Origin: a virus
Direction: 5' to 3' (one strand)
DNA length: 64,000 nucleotides
Virus record (IMG/VR): IMGVR_UViG_3300043464_002284
Coordinates: 124,001-188,000 of that record
Positions 21,640 to 28,184 of the stretch are shown piece after piece. The notes under the pieces were generated by a model, which saw nothing but the letters and a program-made list of their open reading frames with translations, was not told where the DNA came from and ran no database searches. Each line of letters starts with the position of its first letter. The first letter of the stretch is position 1. The position numbers and the translations under genes are program-made.

Positions 21640-21660
21640 CGGTAGACACAGGAGAAGAAC

Positions 21661-22365
21661 ATGAAAACTGCTGACGGTAATGATAAGTTGGGTAAGGGTT
21701 GTATTGTTGTGAGTCGTCCGGTTGGCGATACTTGCCCACCCGATTGCGATTATCTCGGAAACGGCTGCTATGCCGAAGCTACTGAAAACCAGTATAAAAA
21801 TGCTCGCACTGCCGGGTTTGCTAATATCATAACGGAAAAGAATAAAATCCGCTCTATGATTCTGGAAGCAAAGCGTCGTGAGAAGTCTATCCGTTGGCAT
21901 GAACGTGGCGACTGGTTTCTCAATGGCGAACTTGACCTAGACTATGTTGCGAATGTAACGTGGGCTTGTGAGAGTATTCTTGCCGATGGTGATACGTTGC
22001 CCGATATGTGGTTTTATACTCATATCTACGATTCTCGGCTTGTGAGTCTGGAAAAGTATATGAATGTATACGCTAGTGTGCATGATGATAACGATATGGG
22101 CGAAGCACTATCACAGGGTTTCAAGCTGTTCGCATGGTGTGACAGCGATATGAAGATTGCACCCAAGCGACCCAAGAGCAAGGCAAAGGCCGAAGCATGG
22201 CGACAAGCACTGCCGAAGCTGGTGGTTCTCAATGCGACAAAGTTTGTTGTGTGTCCAGAAATCCGTCGTGGTCGTTCGGAAATCACTTGCACTGGCACAA
22301 AAGATAGTATATCATGCGACTTGTGTGTGCGTGGTTTGGCTAATGTATTGTTTCCCGCACACTAA
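21661..22365 (+). CDS. Cys-rich phage protein, GP88-like
   Basis: 234 aa, CAGGAGAAG upstream. GNDKLGKGCIVVSRPVGDTC, then CDYLGNGCYAE: the GN-K-G...TCPxxC...gCYA order recalls the phage gp88 family (gene product 88, unknown function). Later WFLNGELDLDYV and a C-terminal CTGTKDSISCDLC suggest metal binding. The assignment rests on motif order only. Confidence 0.6.
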   Translation: MKTADGNDKLGKGCIVVSRPVGDTCPPDCDYLGNGCYAEATENQYKNARTAGFANIITEKNKIRSMILEAKRREKSIRWHERGDWFLNGELDLDYVANVTWACESILADGDTLPDMWFYTHIYDSRLVSLEKYMNVYASVHDDNDMGEALSQGFKLFAWCDSDMKIAPKRPKSKAKAEAWRQALPKLVVLNATKFVVCPEIRRGRSEITCTGTKDSISCDLCVRGLANVLFPAH

Positions 22366-22366
22366 A

Positions 22367-22452
22367 CCTAAGTCCTTGACCGTAAAGAACTTACGGCAAG
22401 GGCGAGCGGACGGATCGGTCGTAAGTCCTTGACTCATAAGACTTTAGAGATT
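22367..22452 (+). repeat. Double-hairpin element, copy 15
   Basis: CCTAAGTCCTTGACC...GAACTTACGG, linker AGGGCGAGCGGACGG, then GTCGTAAGTCCTTGAC...GACTTTAGAG. Confidence 0.8.
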
Positions 22453-22467
22453 ATTCAAGTTTCACTA

Positions 22468-22496
22468 TTGCATTTGTCGATAAGATACTGTAGAAT
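22468..22496 (+). promoter_or_regulatory. Promoter of the 22530 unit (CGATA spacer)
   Basis: TTGCAT, 17 bp with GTCGATAAG, TAGAAT. Confidence 0.7.
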
Positions 22497-22529
22497 GGTG
22501 GAGTATCACCAACTTGGAAAGGGAAAGCT

Positions 22530-23096
22530 ATGAGCTATGTTGGATTGTATGATGACGCAGGAAGTAAGAACGCTTTCTACATTGTCAAAGATAAAAAGAT
22601 TGGCCGGAAGCGTGTGGGCTTCAAAGAGTTTGAAAATAAGCAAGAGGCAGAGTTTGCCCATCGGGTTCAAAAGCATCTGGCTCAGTTTGATTTGGCCCCT
22701 ATGGTATATGGGGATGTTGGTTTTATTCGTAGGCATGATGGTGAGTTGACTTGTTATGGTTATTTGACCGAAGTGGCTCGGCCTATGTCTGAATGTCATG
22801 ATGAAGATTGTGATGGTGAATGTTTTCGGAGCGAGTGTAAGAATGGTACTACTATCTCTGAACTAGTTTATGATTTGGGTGAACATGGCTTAGAGTATAA
22901 CGATGCCCATAAGGGTAATTTTGGTTATGTTCGACGTAAGGGTTCATGGGTTCCGGTTGCTATCGACCTTGGAATCGAGAGCTTTACTGATTGGGATGAA
23001 GATATTTATGGAAAGTTTGATTATGCTGCTGACGAGTTTGATGACTATGGACGATGCAATTGTGTTCAATGCAAAAAGTTCCGAGAGGAAGAATAA
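22530..23096 (+). CDS. Kinase-fold-like protein (paralogue of 62879)
   Basis: 188 aa, GAAAGGGAAAG upstream. A Lys in VGFKEFENKQEAEFA could be the ATP-binding lysine; GYLTEVARPM resembles the hinge; LEYNDAHKGNFGYV fits the catalytic-loop pattern D-x-H-x-x-N-x-G; VAIDLG could be the metal-binding Asp. A cysteine-containing insert (CHDEDCDGEC) and a CNCVQC tail may bind zinc. The gene at 62879 shows the same motif order. Kinase activity is inferred from motifs only. Confidence 0.6.
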   Translation: MSYVGLYDDAGSKNAFYIVKDKKIGRKRVGFKEFENKQEAEFAHRVQKHLAQFDLAPMVYGDVGFIRRHDGELTCYGYLTEVARPMSECHDEDCDGECFRSECKNGTTISELVYDLGEHGLEYNDAHKGNFGYVRRKGSWVPVAIDLGIESFTDWDEDIYGKFDYAADEFDDYGRCNCVQCKKFREEE

Positions 23097-23326
23097 TGAG
23101 CAAATACTATATCAAGTGTGGAACACTAGAATTAATTTATTCCTGCAACAAATGTCCACGGGATGCTGCGATGGATGCTATTTGGGAAACAAATGAAAAT
23201 GATACACTAGATGAGCATTTCTATATAGATGAGCGTGGATATAAAGACTATACAAATGCTGATGGATTAACTTGTGTGTTACATACTAGCCACATTCTAA
23301 AAGATGCCGGATGGAGTATTGAATAA
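23096..23326 (+). CDS. Hypothetical protein (76 aa)
   Basis: TAATG-coupled to the previous gene, AGAGGAAG upstream. MSKYYIKCGTLELIYSCNKC, then PRDAAMDAIW: resembles short phage proteins of the type YxikcG-x-l-x-x-i-x-x-x-x-p-x-x-A-a. Function unknown. TAATG overlap with the next gene. Confidence 0.65.
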   Translation: MSKYYIKCGTLELIYSCNKCPRDAAMDAIWETNENDTLDEHFYIDERGYKDYTNADGLTCVLHTSHILKDAGWSIE

Positions 23327-23490
23327 TGTGGACAAAAATAGACGATAAAAAAGTAAGACACTTATGGGAATGTGCTGATTGTGATAATCTAGTTTATGTT
23401 GAACCTTGGTTCTATTCCGAAAATGGCGAACCCTTTTGCACAAAGTGTGAGAGGGATATGGAGTATATTCGAACAGAAGTGGATATGTAA
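23326..23490 (+). CDS. Zinc-ribbon micro-protein (54 aa)
   Basis: WECADCDNLVYVEPWFYSEN, then FCTKCERDM: two CxxC pairs ~26 residues apart form a likely zinc ribbon. TAATG-coupled. Function unknown. Confidence 0.65.
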   Translation: MWTKIDDKKVRHLWECADCDNLVYVEPWFYSENGEPFCTKCERDMEYIRTEVDM

Positions 23491-23497
23491 CACTTTC

Positions 23498-23583
23498 CGC
23501 AAACCCTTGCTGCGTAAGCACTTAGGGTGAGCGGGGGCGGCCGGATTTGACGTAAGTTGTTGCAGGATGCGGACTTAGAGAAA
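23498..23583 (+). repeat. Double-hairpin element, copy 16
   Basis: CGCAAACCCTTGC...GCACTTAGGG, linker AGCGGGGGCGGCCGG, then GACGTAAGTTGTTGC...GGACTTAGAG. Confidence 0.8.
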
Positions 23584-23669
23584 TTCCAGAAAACTCCTAA
23601 AGTTTAGGGTGGTGATTGGTCGATAATAAGGATATGAGAACGAGACGAGAATCAACAAGGGGTGAGAGA

Positions 23670-24029
23670 ATGATCCAGTGGGTTGGGATTGTGATTACGA
23701 TTTTGGGTCTGGCGTATACGGGTGTGAAGGACTACCAGAAAGGGGACATAAAATTTCCCAAGATGCCTCAAAAACAGGTCTTGACAAAGGTAGTTTATCC
23801 GATACAATACTGTCTGATGGCTTACGATCCTAACATTGATAGAATTTTTTACCTACACGAAAATGGAATATGGTATGATTACGCTCCACAACAACGACGA
23901 TATTCGACCACGCCGCAACCATATCAAGCTCAAGGTGCGACCGCAGTGGCAGGTTCCTACGGGTCACAAGGAACACCGGCATACCGTTATGGACAATCGC
24001 CCCAAGCGTCAGCGAACCCGATCCGCTGA
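23670..24029 (+). CDS. Membrane-anchored protein, Gln/Pro-rich tail (119 aa)
   Basis: Start at 23670 after AGGGGTGAGAG; a frame from 23616 would begin inside the CGATAATAAG promoter region. N-terminal helix (MIQWVGIVITILGLAYTGV), then a basic stretch and a Tyr/Gln/Gly-rich tail (PQPYQAQGATAVAGSYGSQG). Function unknown. Confidence 0.6.
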   Translation: MIQWVGIVITILGLAYTGVKDYQKGDIKFPKMPQKQVLTKVVYPIQYCLMAYDPNIDRIFYLHENGIWYDYAPQQRRYSTTPQPYQAQGATAVAGSYGSQGTPAYRYGQSPQASANPIR

Positions 24030-24041
24030 AAATCGTAGGGC

Positions 24042-24070
24042 TTGCGAGAATGGGGACTATTGAGTATAAT
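24042..24070 (+). promoter_or_regulatory. Promoter of tRNA-Thr
   Basis: TTGCGA, 17 bp, TATAAT, 10 nt before the tRNA. Confidence 0.6.
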
Positions 24071-24079
24071 TAGTAGTAT

Positions 24080-24152
24080 GCCAGTGTAGCTCAGTCAGCA
24101 GAGCGTCAAATTTGTAATTTGAATGTCGCGGGTGCAACTCCTGCCACTGGCT
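24080..24152 (+). tRNA. tRNA-Thr (UGU), unusual T-loop
   Basis: Acceptor GCCAGTG/CACTGGC, anticodon stem TCAAA/TTTGA with loop TTTGTAA. The T-loop is TGCAACT, so the near-universal T at position 55 is G. Confidence 0.88.
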
Positions 24153-24224
24153 TTATGAGTCGAAAGAAAAAACGTATGTAAACGCTCTATCTGGTGTATA
24201 TATTCGTATCCAGAGGAGATGTCT

Positions 24225-24746
24225 ATGATTGTAAAATGTAGTTGCTGTAATAAAGAGTTTAATAAGCAGAAGTGCGAGGTAATTAAGTCAAAAAATAATT
24301 ACTGCTCACGTTCCTGTGCAGCAAAAATAAACAATAGGTTATTTAAAAAGAGAAACAAAAAAGTTAGACATTGTAGGAACTGTAAGATTGAAATTATTGG
24401 CAAGGGAAAACTTTATTGTAGTATTAAATGTCAAAATGTTTTTCAGTCAGAAATAAAGATAAAGTCATGGCAGCTAGGAATGGACGATGGATACGAAACT
24501 AATGGAACAGTAAGGAGATATATAAAAAAATTCTTACTGGAAAAAAGAGGTCAGAAATGTGAGGAGTGTGGTTGGAATAAAATTAATCCAAATACCAATA
24601 AGTGTCCATTGGAAATACATCATAGGGATGGAAATTATAAAAATAATATAGAAGAAAACTTACAAATACTATGTCCGAATTGCCATTCATTGACAGATAC
24701 ATATAAGAATATGAACAAAGGTAATGGTAGAGAATGCAGAAGATGA
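24225..24746 (+). CDS. HNH endonuclease with N-terminal zinc fingers
   Basis: 173 aa; start at 24225 keeps AGGAG at proper distance (the ATG at 24219 touches it). Residues 1-70 hold repeated CxxC motifs (CSCCNKEF, CRNCKIEI, YCSIKCQ). The HNH core is IHHRDGNYKNNIEENLQILC followed by PNCHS, with CEECG as its partner. Inserted between tRNA-Thr and tRNA-Gln; the stop codon touches the next tRNA. Probably a mobile homing-type nuclease. Same domain order as the gene at 52208. Confidence 0.88.
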   Translation: MIVKCSCCNKEFNKQKCEVIKSKNNYCSRSCAAKINNRLFKKRNKKVRHCRNCKIEIIGKGKLYCSIKCQNVFQSEIKIKSWQLGMDDGYETNGTVRRYIKKFLLEKRGQKCEECGWNKINPNTNKCPLEIHHRDGNYKNNIEENLQILCPNCHSLTDTYKNMNKGNGRECRR

Positions 24747-24817
24747 TCCGGGATGGTGAAATGGTATCACAGCAGACTTTGGATCTGCGTTTCTACGTTC
24801 AAGTCGTAGTCCCGGAA
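24747..24817 (+). tRNA. tRNA-Gln (UUG)
   Basis: Acceptor TCCGGGA/TCCCGGA, anticodon stem GCAGA/TCTGC with loop CTTTGGA. Begins directly after the HNH stop codon. T-loop TTCAAGT. Confidence 0.9.
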
Positions 24818-24821
24818 TTAT

Positions 24822-24893
24822 TGGCGAGTAGCACAACGGTTGTGCAAGCGGCTGTTAACCGCTAGGTTACAGGTTCGAATCCTGTCTCGCCAG
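24822..24893 (+). tRNA. tRNA-Asn (GUU)
   Basis: Acceptor TGGCGAG/CTCGCCA, anticodon stem AGCGG/CCGCT with loop CTGTTAA, T-arm ACAGG-TTCGAAT-CCTGT. Confidence 0.92.
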
Positions 24894-24898
24894 CTTGA

Positions 24899-24985
24899 GG
24901 AAGAATGGCAGAGTGGTCTAATGCATCTGATTACTAATCAGAAGAAGCGTAAAAACTTCCGTGGGTTCGAATCCTACTTCTTCCG
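24899..24985 (+). tRNA. tRNA-Ser (anticodon ACU), class II
   Basis: Acceptor GGAAGAA/TTCTTCC, long variable arm (GAAGCGTAAAAACTTC) as expected for Ser. Anticodon stem TCTGA/TCAGA encloses TTACTAA, giving ACU rather than the usual GCU. T-arm GTGGG-TTCGAAT-CCTAC. Confidence 0.85.
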
Positions 24986-24988
24986 CTC

Positions 24989-25070
24989 GGTAGATTACTC
25001 AAGTGGACAACGAGGGCAGACTGTAAATCTGCTGGCATTGCCTTCGCTGGTTCGAATCCAGCATCTACCA
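24989..25070 (+). tRNA. tRNA-Tyr (GUA), class II
   Basis: Acceptor GGTAGAT/ATCTACC, anticodon stem GCAGA/TCTGC with loop CTGTAAA, long variable arm, T-arm GCTGG-TTCGAAT-CCAGC. Confidence 0.92.
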
Positions 25071-25154
25071 CTAAGTTGTTGGTATGAAAGGACTTAGGAC
25101 AAATTCGGCGGGCCGCGTTCGACGTAAGTGATTACAGAGTAACGACTTAGGATT
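25071..25154 (+). repeat. Double-hairpin element, copy 17
   Basis: CTAAGTTGTTGG...AAGGACTTAGG, linker TTCGGCGGGCCGCG, then GACGTAAGTGATTAC...CGACTTAGG. Directly follows tRNA-Tyr. Confidence 0.75.
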
Positions 25155-25170
25155 TGTTTAAAGTTTGTTC

Positions 25171-25199
25171 TTGACAGCTGCCGATAACTAGTGTATGAT
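25171..25199 (+). promoter_or_regulatory. Promoter of tRNA-Glu (CGATA spacer)
   Basis: TTGACA, 17 bp with GCCGATAACTAG, TATGAT. Confidence 0.7.
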
Positions 25200-25234
25200 T
25201 GCTAATCGGAGGCTGATGTTTGAGTTGCGAGTGC

Positions 25235-25306
25235 GGCCCCATAGTATAGTAGTTAGTACGCTGGCCTTTCACGCCGGAGACCTGGGAGCGTAACCCAGTG
25301 GGGTCA
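25235..25306 (+). tRNA. tRNA-Glu (UUC), aberrant T-loop
   Basis: Acceptor GGCCCCA/TGGGGTC, anticodon stem CTGGC/GCCGG with loop CTTTCAC. T-stem CTGGG/CCCAG encloses AGCGTAA in place of TTC-type loops. Confidence 0.82.
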
Positions 25307-25310
25307 TTTG

Positions 25311-25357
25311 TTTCTGCTAATCCTACGGATTTGGAAGTTGTGGAAGTAGTCAGCGAG
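25311..25357 (+). repeat. 47-nt element E1
   Basis: One of six copies of exactly 47 nt ending GTCAGCGAG, with CTAATCC...CGGATTTGG and the internal direct repeat TGGAAG...TGGAAG. Lies between tRNA-Glu and the 25431 promoter. Confidence 0.75.
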
Positions 25358-25377
25358 AATTTCTAAACATTTGCCTC

Positions 25378-25406
25378 TTGACAAGCCGATAATGGTATGG
25401 TAGACT
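25378..25406 (+). promoter_or_regulatory. Promoter of the 25431 gene (CGATA spacer)
   Basis: TTGACA, 17 bp with GCCGATAATGG, TAGACT. Confidence 0.7.
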
Positions 25407-25430
25407 ATTGGAATAAGAAAGGAACCTAAG

Positions 25431-25607
25431 ATGAAGAACCTTCGCATCTATGATATTGTGACCGAGGACGGTCAAACCCTGGCTGACATTCAACTCTCTA
25501 TGCAAGAGGATTTTGATTGGGCTGATGTTTTTGATAAGCTCTATGATTTTACCACAGAAAACGTCCAAAGTTATTCCTACCAAGAAATTACCGTACAAAC
25601 TGAATAA
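25431..25607 (+). CDS. Hypothetical protein (58 aa)
   Basis: AAAGGAACC upstream. MKNLRIYDIVTEDGQTLADI start; acidic alpha/beta protein. Function unknown. tRNA-Lys follows 6 nt after the stop and may share the transcript. Confidence 0.6.
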   Translation: MKNLRIYDIVTEDGQTLADIQLSMQEDFDWADVFDKLYDFTTENVQSYSYQEITVQTE

Positions 25608-25613
25608 CTAGAT

Positions 25614-25686
25614 GGGCCTTTAGCTCAATTGGCAGAGCAAGGAGCTTTTAACTCTTAGGTTCGGGGTTCGAGTCCCCGAGGGCCCA
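25614..25686 (+). tRNA. tRNA-Lys (UUU)
   Basis: Acceptor GGGCCTT/AGGGCCC, anticodon stem AGGAG/CTCTT with loop CTTTTAA, T-arm TCGGGG-TTCGAGT-CCCCGA. Confidence 0.92.
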
Positions 25687-25687
25687 C

Positions 25688-25716
25688 TTGACAATGGTTG
25701 GTTGTTGGTGTAGAAT
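25688..25716 (+). promoter_or_regulatory. Promoter of the 25741 gene
   Basis: TTGACA, 17 bp, TAGAAT, starting 2 nt after tRNA-Lys; no CGATA. Confidence 0.65.
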
Positions 25717-25740
25717 ATGGGTAAGAAAGGGAGTAGAAAT

Positions 25741-25917
25741 ATGAGATATGAAGATTATTATGATGGCTACAACTATGACTATGATGAATTGGTAGAAAAT
25801 ACCGAGGATCTTGGTCTGGATGAAGAACCTTGGATGAATGATATTGAGGAAGAAGATGACGAGGTTCCATCTTACGGTAAGAATTATTATCCAAGTATTG
25901 AAGATGAAGATGAATAA
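25741..25917 (+). CDS. Very acidic Tyr-rich protein (58 aa)
   Basis: Start at 25741 after AAAGGGAGTAG; an ATG at 25717 falls on the transcription start. MRYEDYYDGYNYDYDELVEN start, acidic throughout. Function unknown. Confidence 0.6.
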   Translation: MRYEDYYDGYNYDYDELVENTEDLGLDEEPWMNDIEEEDDEVPSYGKNYYPSIEDEDE

Positions 25918-25922
25918 TTTTT

Positions 25923-26004
25923 GTGTGTGCTTCTAGGTGGGACTAGAACCTTTTCTTTATTCCTTTCTTATAATGGGCTGTTGGTTCAAATCCAACCACA
26001 CACT
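25923..26004 (+). tRNA. Degenerate tRNA-like gene
   Basis: Acceptor GTGTGTG/CACACAC, D-stem TCTAG/CTAGA and a canonical T-arm GTTGG-TTCAAAT-CCAAC. The middle 40 nt are pyrimidine-rich and give no normal anticodon arm (best: TTATT/TATAA with loop CCTTTCT). A decayed tRNA, an interrupted one or another RNA are possible. Confidence 0.5.
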
Positions 26005-26006
26005 TT

Positions 26007-26513
26007 ATGAACGCTTGGCAACAAGAGCTTGATGACTTCCGGCGTACCCCAGATGGTAAGATTATCCAAGGTGCTGCTCACACTAGCCGAGTATTAAATC
26101 ACAAATATCGGAATGGTGTGATTATCAAGGCTGTTTGTTCTCTGCGTAAAATTGAGAATAATTTCGATAGCATTGCTTGTTGTGGCGTAAGTGGTTTGAT
26201 GGTAGTGCCACAGATTGCAGAGATTCTCAATAAGAATATTATAGTTGTTCGTAAGGATGAAAAGCGATATAGCGAATTCTTTCTTGAGGGTGTCTCTCCG
26301 TCTCGATATATTATTGTAGATGATTTGATCTGTTCTGGAAATACTCTTAAGCATATTATTGCTAGTATTTCTGATGATACTCCAAGAGCAAAGTGTATCG
26401 GGGCGTACTTCTATCTCGGTGAGGAATGTTCTTTCAATGCTTCCACCGATTCTAAATTTTTTGAGAAGCAGTTTGGGACGATTATCCTAAACCCTTACCA
26501 GCCAAAGACTTAG
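26007..26513 (+). CDS. Phosphoribosyltransferase-family protein
   Basis: 168 aa starting 3 nt after the tRNA-like gene, without a clear ribosome site. RYIIVDDLICSGNTLKHI matches the PRPP-binding loop of type I phosphoribosyltransferases (vxVDDxxxTGxTl), usually used in nucleotide salvage. The last ~9 codons and the stop lie inside double-hairpin copy 18, so the repeat supplies the C-terminus. Substrate not predictable. Confidence 0.75.
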   Translation: MNAWQQELDDFRRTPDGKIIQGAAHTSRVLNHKYRNGVIIKAVCSLRKIENNFDSIACCGVSGLMVVPQIAEILNKNIIVVRKDEKRYSEFFLEGVSPSRYIIVDDLICSGNTLKHIIASISDDTPRAKCIGAYFYLGEECSFNASTDSKFFEKQFGTIILNPYQPKT

Positions 26514-26570
26514 GACGAATCCGGACGCCCCGGCCAGCCGTAAGTCCTTATCCTGAAACAACTTACGACC
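26486..26570 (+). repeat. Double-hairpin element, copy 18 (supplies a gene's stop)
   Basis: CCTAAACCCTTAC...AGACTTAGG, linker CGGACGCCCCGGCC, then GCCGTAAGTCCTTATC...AACTTACG. Its first hairpin encodes the last residues and TAG stop of the phosphoribosyltransferase gene. Confidence 0.8.
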
Positions 26571-26595
26571 TGCGGAATTTTTCCAAGGTTTTCGC

Positions 26596-26624
26596 TTGAC
26601 AGTGACGATAACATAGTGTAGAAT
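26596..26624 (+). promoter_or_regulatory. Promoter of the 26668 gene (CGATA spacer)
   Basis: TTGACA, 17 bp with GACGATAAC, TAGAAT. Confidence 0.75.
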
Positions 26625-26667
26625 CAGCGTATAAGAACGATTGAACAGCAACACGAAAGGGATGATT

Positions 26668-27618
26668 ATGGCTCATGCAGTTGAACAGATGATGTTTGTT
26701 GGTGCGACCCCGTGGCACGGTCTGGGCAACCAGCTCGACGAGGCTCCCACGGTTTCGGAGGCGATGACTGCCGCCGGTTTGGATTGGGAAGTTGGTCTGA
26801 AGGATTTGGTCACGGTGGACGGTCAACCAGTTCCGGCCCGTGCGACCTATCGCAAGACCGACGACAGTATTCTGGGCGTTGTCGGCCCGCGATACACTCC
26901 GCTGCAAAACAGCGAAGCGTTCGATTGGTTCCAGCCGTTTCTGGACGCTGGTGAGTGTGCGTTGCATACTGCCGGTTCGCTCCACAGCGGTCAGAAAGTT
27001 TGGGTTCTGGCCCAACTGAACCGCGACAATAGCGAGATCGTGAAGGGCGACGAGGTTGGGAAGTTTATTCTTCTCAGCAACTCGCACGATGGCACGACTG
27101 CTATCCGGGTTGGCTATACGCCGATCCGCGTTGTGTGTGCTAATACTATGGCAATGGCCCATAGCAAGAGCAGTGGTTCCAAGTTGATCCGTATTCGTCA
27201 CACACGTTCCAGCAAGACGAATCTGGAAAACGTGCGAGACATTATGGACAACATCAACATGGAGTTTGAGGCGACTGCGGAGCAATTCAAGTTCCTCGCG
27301 TCGAAGAACTTCAATCAGGCCGACGTTCGTCGCTATGTCAAGGTGATGCTCGACATCGACGGTACGCCGGACGATCAGATCAAGACTCGTACCAGAAACA
27401 TCATGGACGAGATTCTGAATCTGGTCGAAGGCCCGAAGCAGAGTGCTACGGGCGTTCGCGGAACGTGGTGGGCCGCTTATAACGGCTTCAACGAGTATCT
27501 GAATTACAACAAGGGTCGCACCGAAGATAATCGGCTCGACAGTCTGTGGTTCGGATCGAACGCGAATGACAACACCAAGGCTCTGGAAAAGGCCATGCAG
27601 TTCGCTCAGGCACTCTAA
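26668..27618 (+). CDS. DUF932 / TIGR03299 phage-plasmid-like protein
   Basis: 316 aa; start at 26668 has AAAGGG 6 nt upstream. AHAVEQMMFVGATPWHGLGN, then PRYTPLQNSEAFDWFQPFLD, and RVVCANTMAMAH are hallmarks of the DUF932 (phage/plasmid-like) family found in large phages and plasmids; biochemical role unknown. GC content is visibly higher than in genes downstream, with many C/G third positions, suggesting separate acquisition. A strong terminator follows. Confidence 0.9.
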   Translation: MAHAVEQMMFVGATPWHGLGNQLDEAPTVSEAMTAAGLDWEVGLKDLVTVDGQPVPARATYRKTDDSILGVVGPRYTPLQNSEAFDWFQPFLDAGECALHTAGSLHSGQKVWVLAQLNRDNSEIVKGDEVGKFILLSNSHDGTTAIRVGYTPIRVVCANTMAMAHSKSSGSKLIRIRHTRSSKTNLENVRDIMDNINMEFEATAEQFKFLASKNFNQADVRRYVKVMLDIDGTPDDQIKTRTRNIMDEILNLVEGPKQSATGVRGTWWAAYNGFNEYLNYNKGRTEDNRLDSLWFGSNANDNTKALEKAMQFAQAL

Positions 27619-27642
27619 TACCTCGTAGTGGGGGTAATGTGG

Positions 27643-27677
27643 GAGCCGCCACTCAGCAATGGGTGGCGGTTCTTTTT
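27643..27677 (+). terminator. Rho-independent terminator
   Basis: GAGCCGCCACTC / GGGTGGCGGTTC stem followed by TTTTT, 25 nt after the DUF932 stop. Confidence 0.9.
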
Positions 27678-27694
27678 ACTCCTAGACCACTTGA

Positions 27695-27780
27695 CGTAAA
27701 CCCTTATCTGACAAGGACTTACGACAAGGCGGGGCGCCCGAAATTTCTCTAAGTTATTTGATACCAACGACTTACGTCAA
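27695..27780 (+). repeat. Double-hairpin element, copy 19
   Basis: CGTAAACCCTTATC...AAGGACTTACG, linker GGCGGGGCGCCCG, then TCTCTAAGTTATTTG...CGACTTACG. Last full copy. Confidence 0.8.
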
Positions 27781-27847
27781 TTTAGTAAAAGAATCTCGTA
27801 AGCCCAGTGTTGCCAACGGGTTGGGATGTCGATATACTGTATGTGGA

Positions 27848-28045
27848 CGTAAGTGATTGAGTGGCAAGGGGTTAGGTTAAAATAGTAATAGAATTGTAAT
27901 AATGGATTGTATATTTTACCAGCCCTTTTTTGTCTCGCCTAATCCAGCGGATTTGCTGCCGTTGCTGTTAGTCAGCGAGAATATTCACTATAATAACACG
28001 AGCCTCTGTTCCTAAGTTCTTATGTTTCAACCACTTGCGACAAGT
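27848..28045 (+). repeat. Degenerate double-hairpin fragments
   Basis: ACGTAAGTGATTGAG...GGGGTTAGG (27849-27879) and CCTAAGTTCTTATG...CCACTTGCG (28013-28041) each keep only one hairpin. A third fragment GTAAGTTGTTTG...GCTTTGCG is at 28561-28588. The 27.62-28.18 kb gap otherwise holds the terminator, copy 19, element E2 and one promoter. Confidence 0.6.
27933..27979 (+). repeat. 47-nt element E2
   Basis: TCTCGCCTAATCC...CGGATTTG with internal TGCTG...TGCTG and invariant GTCAGCGAG end. It lies in a 37-codon open frame from the ATG at 27902, whose reality is uncertain. Confidence 0.75.
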
Positions 28046-28063
28046 CTTGGGGTGTGGTATACT
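28035..28063 (+). promoter_or_regulatory. Promoter of the 28185 unit
   Basis: TTGCGA, 17 bp, TATACT; the -35 overlaps a degenerate hairpin fragment. Confidence 0.55.
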
Positions 28064-28184
28064 AAACAGTGTAACAACGATAGTAACAAAACGACTAATA
28101 GTTGAGATTTATTCTCAATAGATAAAGTTAGTTAGATTTTGTTGTATAATCTTATAGTCAGGCAAAAACTGGGAGCCCTTTGTG

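Noticed and set aside
24840-25097. 85-codon frame over tRNA-Asn, tRNA-Ser and tRNA-Tyr
   Set aside because: It simply translates tRNA genes.
8495-27780. Interpretation of the double hairpins as a CRISPR array
   Set aside because: Copies are separated by genes, not by uniform spacers, and each contains two different hairpins.
8495-27780. Interpretation of the double hairpins as ordinary rho-independent terminators
   Set aside because: No T-run follows either hairpin, unlike the true terminators at 1626, 8421, 27643 and 30364.
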